Below are positions 1 through 7,244 of a stretch of DNA of 17,861 nucleotides, one piece after another. Each line of letters begins with the position of its first letter. The stretch's first letter is position 1. The translations under genes were made by a program, and so were the position numbers. The notes under the pieces were generated by a model that saw only the letters and a program-made list of their open reading frames with translations, searched no databases and was not told the DNA's origin. Source of the stretch: Nitrososphaerota archaeon (GTDB taxonomy: Archaea; Thermoproteota; Nitrososphaeria; Nitrososphaerales; JAPUIC01); NCBI GenBank assembly GCA_027297425.1, contig JAPUIC010000005.1, positions 1-17,861 on the forward strand, written 5' to 3'.

Positions 1-77
1 ACTTTAATGGGAGAAAAGGGCTCACAAAAAAGCGAGCATACGCACCTCGTTTTAAGCGAGGGACCAAGAAACCATGA
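1..77 (+). CDS. C-terminal end of an unidentified basic protein (partial)
   Basis: The third forward frame is open from the window edge to a TGA at 75-77 and encodes about 24 residues ending in RAYAPRFKRGTKKP. The tail is very rich in Lys and Arg, as in ribosomal or other RNA-binding proteins, but I do not recognise the family. The stop overlaps the ATG of the next gene in an ATGA arrangement, which is the best argument that this frame is real and co-transcribed with nnr. A competing frame is open to a TGA at 79-81 but is less basic and lacks the tight coupling. Confidence 0.55.
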   Translation, partial: FNGRKGLTKKRAYAPRFKRGTKKP

Positions 78-754
78 ATGAGGTTGTATCGCCTCAAGAA
101 ATGAAGAGAATAGAGGATAAAGCATCTGAGATGGGCGTAGCACCGGTACTTCTAATGGAGAACGCGGGTAGAAGCATAGCAGACCGGATACTAAACAGGT
201 TCACTGACTTGAATGATAAATCAATTTGCATAATATGTGGTACAGGTAACAACGGAGGAGATGGGTTTGTTGCAGGTAGACATCTCGCAGTCTACGGAGC
301 GAAAGTTGACGTCATTCTCTTAGGTCCTGAGAACGCTATCAAAACGGCAGAGGCACGTGCTTCTTGGCGGCAGATCAGAGCGATGACCAGGACCATCTCT
401 ATCTACGCTCTTAATGAGGAGAACAAAGTCGATAACATAAGAGAGATTATCGTCGACGCAGAAATAGTCGTTGATGCAATACTAGGGACTGGTGTAGAGG
501 GTGATCTCAGGCCATTAGCAGCTCGTGCCATATCATTGATAAACTCCTCATCCGCTTACAAGATCTCTGTCGATATCCCATCAGGTCTCGATCCCCTAAC
601 TGGGGTTGTGCATACCATCGCGGTCGAGGCCGATGTGACTGTCACTTTTCATAAGATGAAAGTCGGTTTGGAAGGAAGGATGAAGCAGACAGGAGAAGTT
701 GTAGTATCACGCATAGGCATTCCTATGGAAGCAGAGATGCAGGATCTAGACTGA
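74..754 (+). CDS. nnr: NAD(P)H-hydrate epimerase (YjeF_N domain only)
   Basis: Predicted to epimerise R- and S-NAD(P)HX, the damaged hydrated forms of NAD(P)H, so that they can be repaired. The 226-residue protein has the YjeF N-terminal domain signatures: NAGRSIAD near residue 30, the glycine-rich GTGNNGGDGFVAGRHL near 56-71, AILGTGVEGDLRP near 136-148 and SVDIPSGLDPLTG near 164-176, with TVTFHKMKVGL later. It is a single-domain form: many archaeal Nnr proteins are fused to an ADP-dependent NAD(P)HX dehydratase, and that second half is absent because the gene stops at TGA 752-754. The ATG overlaps the preceding stop. Its 3' end overlaps the oppositely oriented pcc1 by 9 bases. Function is confident from the motifs; the dehydratase partner is not in the window. 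Confidence 0.93.
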   Translation: MNEVVSPQEMKRIEDKASEMGVAPVLLMENAGRSIADRILNRFTDLNDKSICIICGTGNNGGDGFVAGRHLAVYGAKVDVILLGPENAIKTAEARASWRQIRAMTRTISIYALNEENKVDNIREIIVDAEIVVDAILGTGVEGDLRPLAARAISLINSSSAYKISVDIPSGLDPLTGVVHTIAVEADVTVTFHKMKVGLEGRMKQTGEVVVSRIGIPMEAEMQDLD

Positions 755-1021
755 AACGGCATCTATGCTTGAAGAAGCTGCACCGATCATCTTAAGATAA
801 GAAGCAAGGAATGCTTTGATAGTCCCAAGATCAGCGGACGATATATGGAAGTGAATTGTATCTCCCTTGAGCCTTAAGTCGACCTTAACATCTCTACCTA
901 TCTGAGATAGGTCGGGCCTAAGTGCACGATATATTGCCTCTGCTTTCTTGTCCTCAACGTTGCATGTTACGTCGGCAGATACGATTCTAACCAGGTTATG
1001 GCTACGATGATTGGAACTCAT
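746..1021 (-). CDS. pcc1: KEOPS complex subunit Pcc1
   Basis: Small dimerising subunit of KEOPS, the complex that makes the t6A modification at position 37 of ANN-decoding tRNAs. The protein is about 91 residues with the Pcc1 pattern: an early beta strand, AEAIYRALRPD in the first helix, a basic KVDLRLKGDTIHFHISSAD strand pair, then LGTIKAFLASYLKMIGAA. I chose the ATG at 1021 because AGGTGG lies five bases upstream; an in-frame GTG at 1030 would add three residues. It is the last gene of the exosome superoperon, and its start lies inside the end of rpl37ae. The catalytic partners Kae1 and Bud32 are encoded at 12004-13649; Cgi121 is not seen. Confidence 0.88.
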   Translation of the reverse strand: MSSNHRSHNLVRIVSADVTCNVEDKKAEAIYRALRPDLSQIGRDVKVDLRLKGDTIHFHISSADLGTIKAFLASYLKMIGAASSSIDAVSV

Positions 1022-1226
1022 AAGCGCCACCTGCTGCTGTGAAGTTGCAGGTTTTACAAGTCCATATACCGGAAGCCATCCTCTTTAGGGTTAAGGATCC
1101 ACAGGAGGGACAACTCCTTGCCTGCCTTACGAGACGGACGACTCGTGAGTACCGTTTTCTTACCTTTACTCCGTACCAGGCCTTTAATCCACGAAGACTA
1201 ATTTGTTTCTTTGCCCTCTTTGGCAC
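1002..1226 (-). CDS. rpl37ae: Large ribosomal subunit protein eL43 (L37Ae)
   Basis: A 74-residue zinc-ribbon ribosomal protein of the large subunit. Visible signatures are LRGLKAWYGVKVRKRY in the N-terminal third, then the zinc ribbon CPSCG...KRMASGIWTCKTC (two CxxC pairs) and the typical ending AAGGAYEF. The start is GTG at 1226, supported by a perfect AGGTGAT five bases upstream, inside the last codons of rrp42; the two genes overlap by 29 bases. In many archaea rpoP (RNA polymerase subunit P) follows this gene, but here pcc1 follows directly and overlaps. Confidence 0.95.
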   Translation of the reverse strand: MPKRAKKQISLRGLKAWYGVKVRKRYSRVVRLVRQARSCPSCGSLTLKRMASGIWTCKTCNFTAAGGAYEFQSS

Positions 1227-2040
1227 CTTCTATCACCTTTTTCATCAATTCCCTTACTTCTTTGCCACTTGCTAGAGCATTCTCGCTTACTTGGAATACT
1301 TCGTCGATAGAAAAGCCGCCTGGTTCTCCCTTTTGGCCGGCACAAAAGTTCCCATCATCATCGGTCGTTAATGTTAATCTAGCATCCATGACGGATTCCT
1401 CATCCATACTAGGGTCTACTAACAATGATTCTCCAATCTTTGCTACGGTTATAGAAACTGGAAGCCGATTTGTAGGTAGTGGAACTATATCCTCTAGTTG
1501 TTTGAATTCCCCGGATGAAGAGAGCTCATGGCTCTTCATTTTCGCGGTTGCCAGTGCAGTAACAGCTGCGCAGCTACAGGCTTCGATTAGATTCCCGTCT
1601 AAATTAATGACGCTAATATCAATGAAGACCGCGTATACCTTTTGTCCAGGAATTATAACCAACTTTGACAAATCGATCATCTCAGATTCTCTAATCCCCC
1701 TATCCACTACTCTAGATAGCTCAATAACCTCCTCATCGGGTGGTCCCGGTTCATGTTGAGGGGATGCGATAGGTAAAACCTCTGCATTCACAATCAGAAT
1801 GGCTTTATCCGGAGTGTCTGGGAAAGGAGTGCCTAATTCGATTTTAACGCCGCAAATGACCTCAGTATCTCCGAGAGAAACTCGTGCTGAGCCGTTAGCT
1901 TTCTCAATCACGTTTGTCTCTATTGTTAACTTTCTCTGCTCCGTCAACTTGCGTCCATCGACGCGCTGGCCTTTACCCAAAAGCTCGATAATGTGATCGC
2001 GTCTGAGCGATTCAAGAACAGGTCGTTTAGCTGCAACCAT
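1198..2040 (-). CDS. rrp42: Exosome core subunit Rrp42 (non-catalytic RNase PH-like)
   Basis: Structural RNase PH-fold subunit of the hexameric archaeal exosome ring, alternating with Rrp41. The 280-residue length is usual. Recognisable stretches are the start LRRDHIIELLGKGQRVDGR, VSLGDTEVICGVKIELGTPFPD, the PQHEPGPPDEEVIELSRVVDRGIRESEMIDL segment, and VFIDISVINLDGNLIEACSCAAVTAL-type core strands. It lacks the paired acidic catalytic residues found in Rrp41. The ATG at 2040 follows the rrp41 stop by four bases, with GGAGG about 12 bases upstream. Rrp42 and Rrp41 together form the phosphorolytic site, and their adjacent translation suits 1:1 assembly. Confidence 0.96.
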   Translation of the reverse strand: MVAAKRPVLESLRRDHIIELLGKGQRVDGRKLTEQRKLTIETNVIEKANGSARVSLGDTEVICGVKIELGTPFPDTPDKAILIVNAEVLPIASPQHEPGPPDEEVIELSRVVDRGIRESEMIDLSKLVIIPGQKVYAVFIDISVINLDGNLIEACSCAAVTALATAKMKSHELSSSGEFKQLEDIVPLPTNRLPVSITVAKIGESLLVDPSMDEESVMDARLTLTTDDDGNFCAGQKGEPGGFSIDEVFQVSENALASGKEVRELMKKVIEGAKEGKETN

Positions 2041-2044
2041 AAGA

Positions 2045-2779
2045 CTACTCGCCCTCCTGTACCTGGGGCTTATCGGTCCCGAAATACTTCGTGAATAGAG
2101 CTTGTTTCTGCAGCTTATAGAGATCTTGGCATCCGCTCAGGGCAAGTTCAAAAGCTTCTTTGAACTCAGCTGGGCTCACAATACCATCCATCTGAAAGAG
2201 AGTAACCTCCCCGATATTGGGCATCAGAGCTACGGGCATATCTGTCTCGCCTTCCATATCCTCAATATTATCAAGGTCCAAAACAACCTTTCCATCCACT
2301 TTCCCAGCGGCACAAGATGCAACTATATCTCGCATATTGATTCCAGCATCTGCAAGTGCAAGAGATGCTGCTGTAACACCTGCGCATCTGGATCCACCGT
2401 CGGACTGAAGAACCTCGACCCAAATGTGGATAGCAGTCCTAGGATAGTCCTCGAGAATGAGTGCAGGCTCAAGAGATTGACGAATGATCTTGGAGATTTC
2501 AGTTTCCCGACGTGATGGCGCTGGATTTTTTCTAGTATCCGTGGAAAATGAAGCCATGTGATACCTACACTTAACGATTGCACGGTCTGGTCGAACCAGA
2601 TGTCTAGGATGAACCTCTTTGGGACCATAAACCGCGGCGATGATCTTGTTCTTACCCATTTCAATATAGGCAGAGCCGTCAGCATTTTTCAGTATACCCA
2701 CTTCCAGCTTTATCGGCCTTAATTCGTTAAATTTGCGCCCGTCGTTCCTAAGGCCGGCTGAATCGATTAGATTAGTCAT
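2045..2779 (-). CDS. rrp41: Exosome catalytic subunit Rrp41 (3'-5' phosphorolytic exoribonuclease)
   Basis: Catalytic RNase PH-like subunit of the archaeal exosome; degrades RNA 3'-5' with phosphate and can add A-rich tails. The 244-residue protein starts with LRNDGRKFNELRPIKLEVG. It has the paired arginines R90-R91 in PSRRETEIS, the LQSDGGSRCAGVTAASLALADAGI core, and the acidic active-site segment EDMEGETDMPVALMPN with D174 and D180. These match the residues expected for the catalytic ring subunit. The ATG at 2779 overlaps the rrp4 stop by four bases and has AGGTGAT upstream, so translation is probably coupled. Confidence 0.97.
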   Translation of the reverse strand: MTNLIDSAGLRNDGRKFNELRPIKLEVGILKNADGSAYIEMGKNKIIAAVYGPKEVHPRHLVRPDRAIVKCRYHMASFSTDTRKNPAPSRRETEISKIIRQSLEPALILEDYPRTAIHIWVEVLQSDGGSRCAGVTAASLALADAGINMRDIVASCAAGKVDGKVVLDLDNIEDMEGETDMPVALMPNIGEVTLFQMDGIVSPAEFKEAFELALSGCQDLYKLQKQALFTKYFGTDKPQVQEGE

Positions 2780-3468
2780 TCGCTCTTATCACCTAAAGAC
2801 AATATGTCGTGTACCTTCTGAGTTAATCCCGGAGAGTGTGCTTCGGACTCGATCAAGTTGATCGCTGACGTTGCTTTTGATACTGATTCAGCACTGCCAA
2901 CCATTACAATGATGCCGTTCTGACCGATCGAAAGCCTGCAGCCACTACCAGATTCAATAGCATTGATCATTGCTCCCTTTTTCCCAATAATTCTTGGAAC
3001 TTTGCTTGGTGAAACCTTGACTGTATTTCCTTCGGCGATCTTACCCAGTCCAGGCCCAGATATGGATAACATTGGGTCTCGGGTCCGATCATATCCAGCA
3101 ATAGCTGCCAAGAGTTGGTCGCCGAGTGTTAGTTGGCTTGCAAGTGAATCCCTTGCTGAAGAATAATCGCGACCCATGACATTTGCAGCGGGAAGGAATG
3201 CTGGGAACCAAGATTTAATGTCAACCTGCCATCCAAAGGCATTAAAATTAATCACTTTTCCCACAACAATATCATCTAATCGCGGCATATAGGAACCATT
3301 CAATGAGATAAGTCGAATAGTGTCGGTACCCACTTCAGCCATCCCAATCCTAGTTGCATATATCTTGTCCCCTATTTTCAGCATATTGCCTCGTATTCCG
3401 TAACTTCCTTGGGCAATTAATTCGCCCGGAATCACATATTTTCTCTTAATTTCTGACAAACTGGTCAC
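2776..3468 (-). CDS. rrp4: Exosome cap subunit Rrp4 (S1 and KH RNA-binding domains)
   Basis: RNA-binding cap protein of the archaeal exosome that guides substrates to the Rrp41/Rrp42 ring. The order of domains is an N-terminal strand region (VIPGELIAQGSYGIRGN), an S1 domain (PRLDDIVVGKVINFNAFGWQVDI), a linker ending PMLSISGPGLGKI, and a KH domain with VPRIIGKKGAMINAIES and GIIVMVGS. The length of 230 residues is normal. The start is GTG at 3468, overlapping the SBDS stop as GTGA; no strong Shine-Dalgarno lies directly before it, so re-initiation from the upstream gene is likely. Confidence 0.96.
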   Translation of the reverse strand: MTSLSEIKRKYVIPGELIAQGSYGIRGNMLKIGDKIYATRIGMAEVGTDTIRLISLNGSYMPRLDDIVVGKVINFNAFGWQVDIKSWFPAFLPAANVMGRDYSSARDSLASQLTLGDQLLAAIAGYDRTRDPMLSISGPGLGKIAEGNTVKVSPSKVPRIIGKKGAMINAIESGSGCRLSIGQNGIIVMVGSAESVSKATSAINLIESEAHSPGLTQKVHDILSLGDKSE

Positions 3469-4154
3469 TTTATGAGTGTTATCTCGGCTCCCCCTTTTGT
3501 TAATGAGCCTAGCTTATCGAGTAAACCGCTCTGCACTCCTGCAGGAATCTCGACCAGAGCAGTGAGCACCCCCTGACTTCCCCAGTCTTCTTTCATTATG
3601 TCGCCATAGTTTTTCAAGATACTTAATGATTGGCTTGTAAACGCAGCAGGAACTTTGATTTGCAACTTGACTTTATCAGCCTTTAACGGCAAGATTGCTC
3701 TGATTTGGTCAGCCATTAATTTAGCTTGCTCATCTGACGATTTGAACGGATCTACCGACACTCTGGCTTCTACAAACGCCTGCTCGATCCGCATTGGGGG
3801 ATGAGGAGTCCCGGTTCTCGGATCAACATAATTCCGTGAAATTAATGAAATAATTTGTTTTTTCTTGTCCCCGATTAACTGTCGCCTCTGTTCAGTAGTA
3901 AGTTGAAGTTCACCCTTATTCAGGATCGTTTCTATAATTTCCATAGTATTTGACGTTCCGAAACTCTTGTTCAATTTCTCCTCTGAGTGACGGGTTCCTT
4001 TTGTCGCTTCGGAATATATTTCCTCCATAGCTATTACCTGGCTAACATCCTGTTTTTTTCCCGTTTTATGTGTTAATGCTAAATCCGGTTTTACCAATAT
4101 TTCGAACTGCTGTCCACCAATTCTCAGCCTTACGGTCGTATACTTTGGTGACAT
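3465..4154 (-). CDS. sdo1: Ribosome maturation protein SBDS/Sdo1
   Basis: Archaeal member of the Shwachman-Bodian-Diamond protein family, which in eukaryotes works with EFL1 to release the anti-association factor eIF6 from the large ribosomal subunit. The 229-residue protein has the three-part family layout: an N-terminal domain with RLRIGGQQFEILVKPDLAL, HKTGKKQDVSQVI and AMEEIYSEATKG; a helical middle with QLTTEQRRQLIGDKKKQII and ISRNYVDPRTGTPHPP; and a C-terminal ferredoxin-like domain ending GGAEITLIK. It lies between psmA and rrp4, its common position in archaea. EF-2, a relative of EFL1, is encoded in the same window at 8741-10963. Confidence 0.96.
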   Translation of the reverse strand: MSPKYTTVRLRIGGQQFEILVKPDLALTHKTGKKQDVSQVIAMEEIYSEATKGTRHSEEKLNKSFGTSNTMEIIETILNKGELQLTTEQRRQLIGDKKKQIISLISRNYVDPRTGTPHPPMRIEQAFVEARVSVDPFKSSDEQAKLMADQIRAILPLKADKVKLQIKVPAAFTSQSLSILKNYGDIMKEDWGSQGVLTALVEIPAGVQSGLLDKLGSLTKGGAEITLIK

Positions 4155-4180
4155 ATGATTATTCGCAACTATCGGGGTTC

Positions 4181-4915
4181 TTATTCTGTGGGACCTTCTG
4201 TCTTACGCGCCTTTATAGCGTATGCGGAGATTTGTTCTTCCGAGAGGAGTCGAAGTCGCTTATCTGCTGAATTTACTACAGCCATCCGGATATGATCGGT
4301 ACCGCTTTTGTCTTCACTGACAAGATAGATACATTCTACAGCGAGAGTCGCACCTTCGTCAATGCTAACGGCTCGATCATATTTTTCCTCCAAGTACTCT
4401 GTTACCTGATCGCTTCCAGAACCTATTGCAACGGCATCATATGAAATATAGGTACCACTTGGATCGGTCATGTACAATACGCCGCCGTTACGATCTGACC
4501 CACCAAGAATCAGGGCCACTCCAAACGGTCGTACTCCTGCATATTGTGTAAATTGCTGGTTAAGATCTGCGAGTTTCCTGGCAACGGTCTCTACGTCTAC
4601 TTCATCGTCGTAAACCAGTCGATTGCTCTGGGCAATAACTCTAGCCTGATCAACTTGAATTCTTGCATCAGGAATATAACCGGATGCGGCAACGCCAATA
4701 TGATCATCGACCTGAAATATCTTCTGACTCATAATTGGGTTCTGCAATTTTCGTGTCCTCTCTTCAACCGCTAAAATAATGCCATCTTTGCACCTGATGC
4801 CCACTGCTAAAGTTCCACGCCGAACTGTTTCTATCGCATATTCTACCTGATATAACCTGCCATCGGGTGAAAAAACGGTAATTGCTCTATCGTAACCTGC
4901 TGCGGCTGGAAATAT
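4181..4915 (-). CDS. psmA: 20S proteasome alpha subunit PsmA (probable ATA start)
   Basis: Forms the outer heptameric rings of the archaeal 20S proteasome; its N-terminus gates the pore. The family hallmark AAAGYDRAITVFSPDGRLYQ continues into VEYAIETVRRGTLAVGIR, and the core includes EERTRKLQNP, SGYIPDARIQVDQARVIAQ, RPFGVALILGG and DPSGTYISYDAVAIGSGS. The frame is open further upstream to a TTG at 5035, but that would add about 40 unconserved residues ahead of the gate. A perfect AAGGTGAT (4922-4929) instead sits six bases before an ATA codon at 4915, giving 244 residues beginning MFPAAAGYDRA, as in relatives. No ATG, GTG or TTG lies near. First gene of the exosome superoperon; 26 bases separate it from sdo1. 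Confidence 0.95.
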   Translation of the reverse strand: MFPAAAGYDRAITVFSPDGRLYQVEYAIETVRRGTLAVGIRCKDGIILAVEERTRKLQNPIMSQKIFQVDDHIGVAASGYIPDARIQVDQARVIAQSNRLVYDDEVDVETVARKLADLNQQFTQYAGVRPFGVALILGGSDRNGGVLYMTDPSGTYISYDAVAIGSGSDQVTEYLEEKYDRAVSIDEGATLAVECIYLVSEDKSGTDHIRMAVVNSADKRLRLLSEEQISAYAIKARKTEGPTE

Positions 4916-4921
4916 TTCTAA

Positions 4922-4929
4922 ATCACCTT
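4922..4929 (-). promoter_or_regulatory. Shine-Dalgarno that places the psmA start at ATA 4915
   Basis: On the minus strand AAGGTGAT is complementary to the archaeal 16S 3' end and lies six bases before the ATA codon at 4915-4913. The same AGGTGAT precedes the starts of rpl37ae (GTG) and rrp41 (ATG) at comparable distances, so it looks like this genome's standard ribosome binding site rather than a chance match. Confidence 0.6.
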
Positions 4930-5035
4930 GAACTAGCAGGGGCGACTCAATGAGCTGATAATAACCTTTCCCTAACTCACCTTCGGTCCCGTGTGATCCA
5001 TCGAATTTGTCGATTAGATAGGTCAACCTCCACAA

Positions 5036-5075
5036 AGAATATTTACATTAGTATTGAATCGCGTGGGTTGATCAG
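5036..5075. promoter_or_regulatory. Divergent promoter region of psmA and prefoldin beta
   Basis: This short AT-rich stretch separates the upstream-extended psmA frame from the prefoldin beta ATG. AATATTTACATTAG (5039-5052) reads as a TATA-like element in both directions. For prefoldin it lies about 30 bases before the ATG, giving a very short leader. For psmA it would leave a leader of roughly 90-100 bases if translation starts at 4915. Inferred from sequence only. Confidence 0.4.
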
Positions 5076-5444
5076 ATGAGTAAGGAAGAGATCCCGCCGT
5101 GGTTACGCGAACAATTAGCTAGGTTTGACCAGATTCAGCAGAGCCTCCAATCAATCATGATCCAAAAACAGCAAGTAGATGCGGAAGCTGCGGATCTAGA
5201 CAAAGCAGTTGTCGAGCTGAATAAGGTGAAAAATGACGAAACCGTTTACAAATCTGCAGGTCCGTTGCTGGTTCGTGTTAAAAGGGCCGAGGTACTGAAG
5301 GAACTCCAAGAAAAAAAGGAGTTGTCCAAAACAAGGTCCCTGGTTCTATCTAAACAAGAGTCAAGACTTAAGGATAATGCGAAGGAACTTCAAGCTAAAT
5401 TAAATGAATCCATAAAGGGGAAATCTTCTGTACACGAGAATTAG
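5076..5444 (+). CDS. pfdB: Prefoldin beta subunit
   Basis: Beta subunit of the hexameric jellyfish-like co-chaperone that hands unfolded proteins to the thermosome. The 122-residue protein has the expected architecture: an N-terminal coiled-coil helix (PPWLREQLARFDQIQQSLQS through ELNKV), a short beta hairpin (DETVYKSAGPLLVRVKRAEV), and a C-terminal coiled-coil helix (LKELQEKKELSKTRSLVLSK onward). The central VYKSAGPLLVR turn is the clearest family mark. It is divergent from psmA across a 40-base gap, whereas in many archaea it sits beside pcc1 in the exosome cluster. Confidence 0.93.
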   Translation: MSKEEIPPWLREQLARFDQIQQSLQSIMIQKQQVDAEAADLDKAVVELNKVKNDETVYKSAGPLLVRVKRAEVLKELQEKKELSKTRSLVLSKQESRLKDNAKELQAKLNESIKGKSSVHEN

Positions 5445-5494
5445 TAACTGAAGGCTCTTCCTCTAGACCCTTCGCTAAGGTAGTTTAATTTACA

Positions 5495-5514
5495 TTTTTC
5501 TGGCTCCAGGAAAA
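5495..5514 (+). terminator. Hairpin between prefoldin beta and the ECF operon
   Basis: TTTTTCTG (5495-5502) and CAGGAAAA (5507-5514) form an 8-bp stem, with one T-G pair, around the tetraloop GCTC. It could be a 3'-end structure for the prefoldin transcript or part of the ECF leader. A TATA-like TTTAATTTA lies just before it (5484-5492), so it could also mark the ECF transcription start. No clean oligo-T terminator follows it. Confidence 0.35.
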
Positions 5515-5534
5515 GGGCAGAGTTCTGACAGGGT

Positions 5535-5559
5535 ATCTCGTGGGGGGCTGCTCCGAGAT
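5535..5559 (+). promoter_or_regulatory. Hairpin at the start codon of the ECF operon
   Basis: ATCTCG (5535-5540) pairs perfectly with CGAGAT (5554-5559), leaving a 13-base loop that carries the run GGGGGG, the only G-rich Shine-Dalgarno-like sequence before the TTG start at 5559. The last stem base is the first base of the start codon. Opening or closing this stem would therefore affect initiation of the first ATPase. It matches no riboswitch class I know. Confidence 0.4.
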
Positions 5560-6410
5560 TGGAAAATGAAATCATCTCGTTCATAGATTACTCTTTCGCC
5601 TATCAGAATTCCGGTCAAAGGGCTCTAGAGAACATTAACTTGAGCATAAAACGTGGCGAGATAGTAGTGATAGTAGGGCCTACTGGTTGCGGTAAATCTA
5701 CCCTATTGAGGTCAATTAATGGATTGATACCACATATGTTTCAAGGCGAGATTAAAGGCAGTGTTACCGTCGATGGTCTACTAGTTCAAGAAAGTCCCGT
5801 TAATGAGCTGTCCAAGAGAGTTGGATTGGTCTTTCAAAATCCAGAGAACCAGATATTCATGTTCACTGTCGAGCGCGATATAGCCTTTGGGCTGGAGAAT
5901 ACCGGTGTACCAAGGCTAGAAATGAAGAAAAGAGTCGATGAAGCCATCGAAAGCTTGGGAATAGGTCATCTTAGGTACAAGCCCCCTTACGAATTGTCTG
6001 ACGGCGAAAAGCATAGAGTTGCCATAGCAGGTGTTCTAGCAATGAAACCGGACATTTTAGTCCTTGACGAGCCCACCTCACTTCTTGATCCGAGGTCCGC
6101 AATGGATCTGATGAAAACTATCGAAGGTCTGCATAAAAAATTTGGTATGACGATACTCATCGTAGAACACCGGCTGGAGTTCTCTGCGGTGATTGCTAAT
6201 CGCATAGTTGTGATGAACAAGGGGAAGATCGTGTCAACCGGGCCAGTTCGGGAGATTCTAGCAGCAGAGGAGTCACTCAAGCTGGGCGTGGGAATTCCTC
6301 CGATAACACGACTACATATGGCCCTGAAAGATGGTGGAATAGAACTGGGGCAAACTCCGATAACGCCTAAGGAGTTCATGCAAAACGTTAGGGGAAAATT
6401 ACATGATTAG
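5559..6410 (+). CDS. ecfA1: ECF transporter ATPase EcfA (first copy)
   Basis: ATP-binding subunit of an energy-coupling factor importer for a vitamin or metal ion. Of 283 residues, the Walker A is GPTGCGKST (40-48), the Q-loop FQNPENQIF (92-100), the signature LSDGE (146-150, a variant of LSGGQ), the Walker B ILVLDEP (166-172), and the switch histidine is in VEHRLEF near 204. The EcfA family is shown by the FQNPENQIF and NGLIPHM motifs. Start is TTG at 5559; the next ATG (5566) is out of frame. It overlaps the second ATPase gene by eight bases, as expected for a pair that forms a heterodimer. Confidence 0.92.
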   Translation: MENEIISFIDYSFAYQNSGQRALENINLSIKRGEIVVIVGPTGCGKSTLLRSINGLIPHMFQGEIKGSVTVDGLLVQESPVNELSKRVGLVFQNPENQIFMFTVERDIAFGLENTGVPRLEMKKRVDEAIESLGIGHLRYKPPYELSDGEKHRVAIAGVLAMKPDILVLDEPTSLLDPRSAMDLMKTIEGLHKKFGMTILIVEHRLEFSAVIANRIVVMNKGKIVSTGPVREILAAEESLKLGVGIPPITRLHMALKDGGIELGQTPITPKEFMQNVRGKLHD

Positions 6411-7230
6411 CTTTCAATCGGTTGGATTCGTTTTCCAAAATGGAACCAGGGGCCTACATGACGTGACATTAGAAATTGGTGAAGGTATAACCGCAATCAT
6501 CGGTGCCAACGGAGCCGGAAAAACAACGCTCGTTAGGCACATGAATGGACTCCTCGTTCCCAAACTGGGAAACGTTTTCGTGAACGGGCAAAATACTAGG
6601 GATGCTACTGTTGCGCAATTGTCAAGGATGGTGGGGATCCTGTTTCAAAACTCTGAAAGACAGCTATTTTCTAACACAGTAGAAGAAGAAATATCCTATG
6701 GGTTAAAGAATTTTGGTCTTCGGGATGACCAAATCGGGGCAAAGGTCGATGAAGTACTTTCTTTCTTCGACCTCTCCGACTATCGAGGTAAATCGCCCTT
6801 AACACTGAGCGGTGGAGAAAAAAAGATGTTATGCTTAGCGGTAGTACTAGCCTGGGAGCCTGACTTTCTAGTCTTAGACGAGCCTACTATAGGTCAAGAT
6901 AGTATAAACAAGGAAAGAATAGAAGCACTCGTAAGACGTCTAGCTTCCAAACGGAAGGGGATAATCATAATTTCACATGATGTCGAGTTCCTCTGGAATC
7001 TTCAACCTCGGGTCATTGCTATGTCGAATGGATCGATCCTAGCAGATGGTAAGGCTAGTCATATCTTTTCGAAAAGACGAATCATTCAAAAAACCCGAAT
7101 CGTCAGACCTCAATTGCTTGAGCTTTCAACCATACTAGAAACTGTGAGCAATCCCTTTTCTAGCCAAGATCAAGCAGTCAACTATCTAAAGGACCTAATG
7201 AACAAATCCCCCCTAAAAACATCAGCGTAG
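6403..7230 (+). CDS. ecfA2: ECF transporter ATPase EcfA (second copy)
   Basis: Second ATP-binding subunit of the same importer. Of 275 residues, Walker A is GANGAGKT (34-41), the Q-loop FQNSERQLFSNTVEEEI begins near 81, the signature is LSGGE (135-139), Walker B is FLVLDEPT (155-162), and ISHDVEF carries the switch histidine. The sequence differs widely from the first copy, so this is an old heterodimer, not a recent duplication. The ATG lies inside the end of the first ATPase gene. Its TAG stop forms part of the AGGTGAT ribosome binding site of the next gene. Confidence 0.92.
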   Translation: MISFQSVGFVFQNGTRGLHDVTLEIGEGITAIIGANGAGKTTLVRHMNGLLVPKLGNVFVNGQNTRDATVAQLSRMVGILFQNSERQLFSNTVEEEISYGLKNFGLRDDQIGAKVDEVLSFFDLSDYRGKSPLTLSGGEKKMLCLAVVLAWEPDFLVLDEPTIGQDSINKERIEALVRRLASKRKGIIIISHDVEFLWNLQPRVIAMSNGSILADGKASHIFSKRRIIQKTRIVRPQLLELSTILETVSNPFSSQDQAVNYLKDLMNKSPLKTSA

Positions 7231-7244
7231 GTGATAAATTTACT

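Noticed and set aside
1211..1759. Long ORF on the plus strand opposite rrp42
   Set aside because: Antisense shadow of a strongly conserved gene, with no recognisable domain.
2102..2515. Plus-strand ORF opposite rrp41
   Set aside because: Antisense shadow of the catalytic exosome subunit.
4918..5035. N-terminal extension of PsmA from TTG 5035
   Set aside because: The extra residues look unlike the family, would obstruct the gate, and a perfect Shine-Dalgarno lies downstream of it.
5541..5554. GGGGGGCTGCTCC resembling a segment near the 23S rRNA sarcin-ricin loop
   Set aside because: Only about 13 bases match, and the surrounding rRNA sequence is absent; probably chance.
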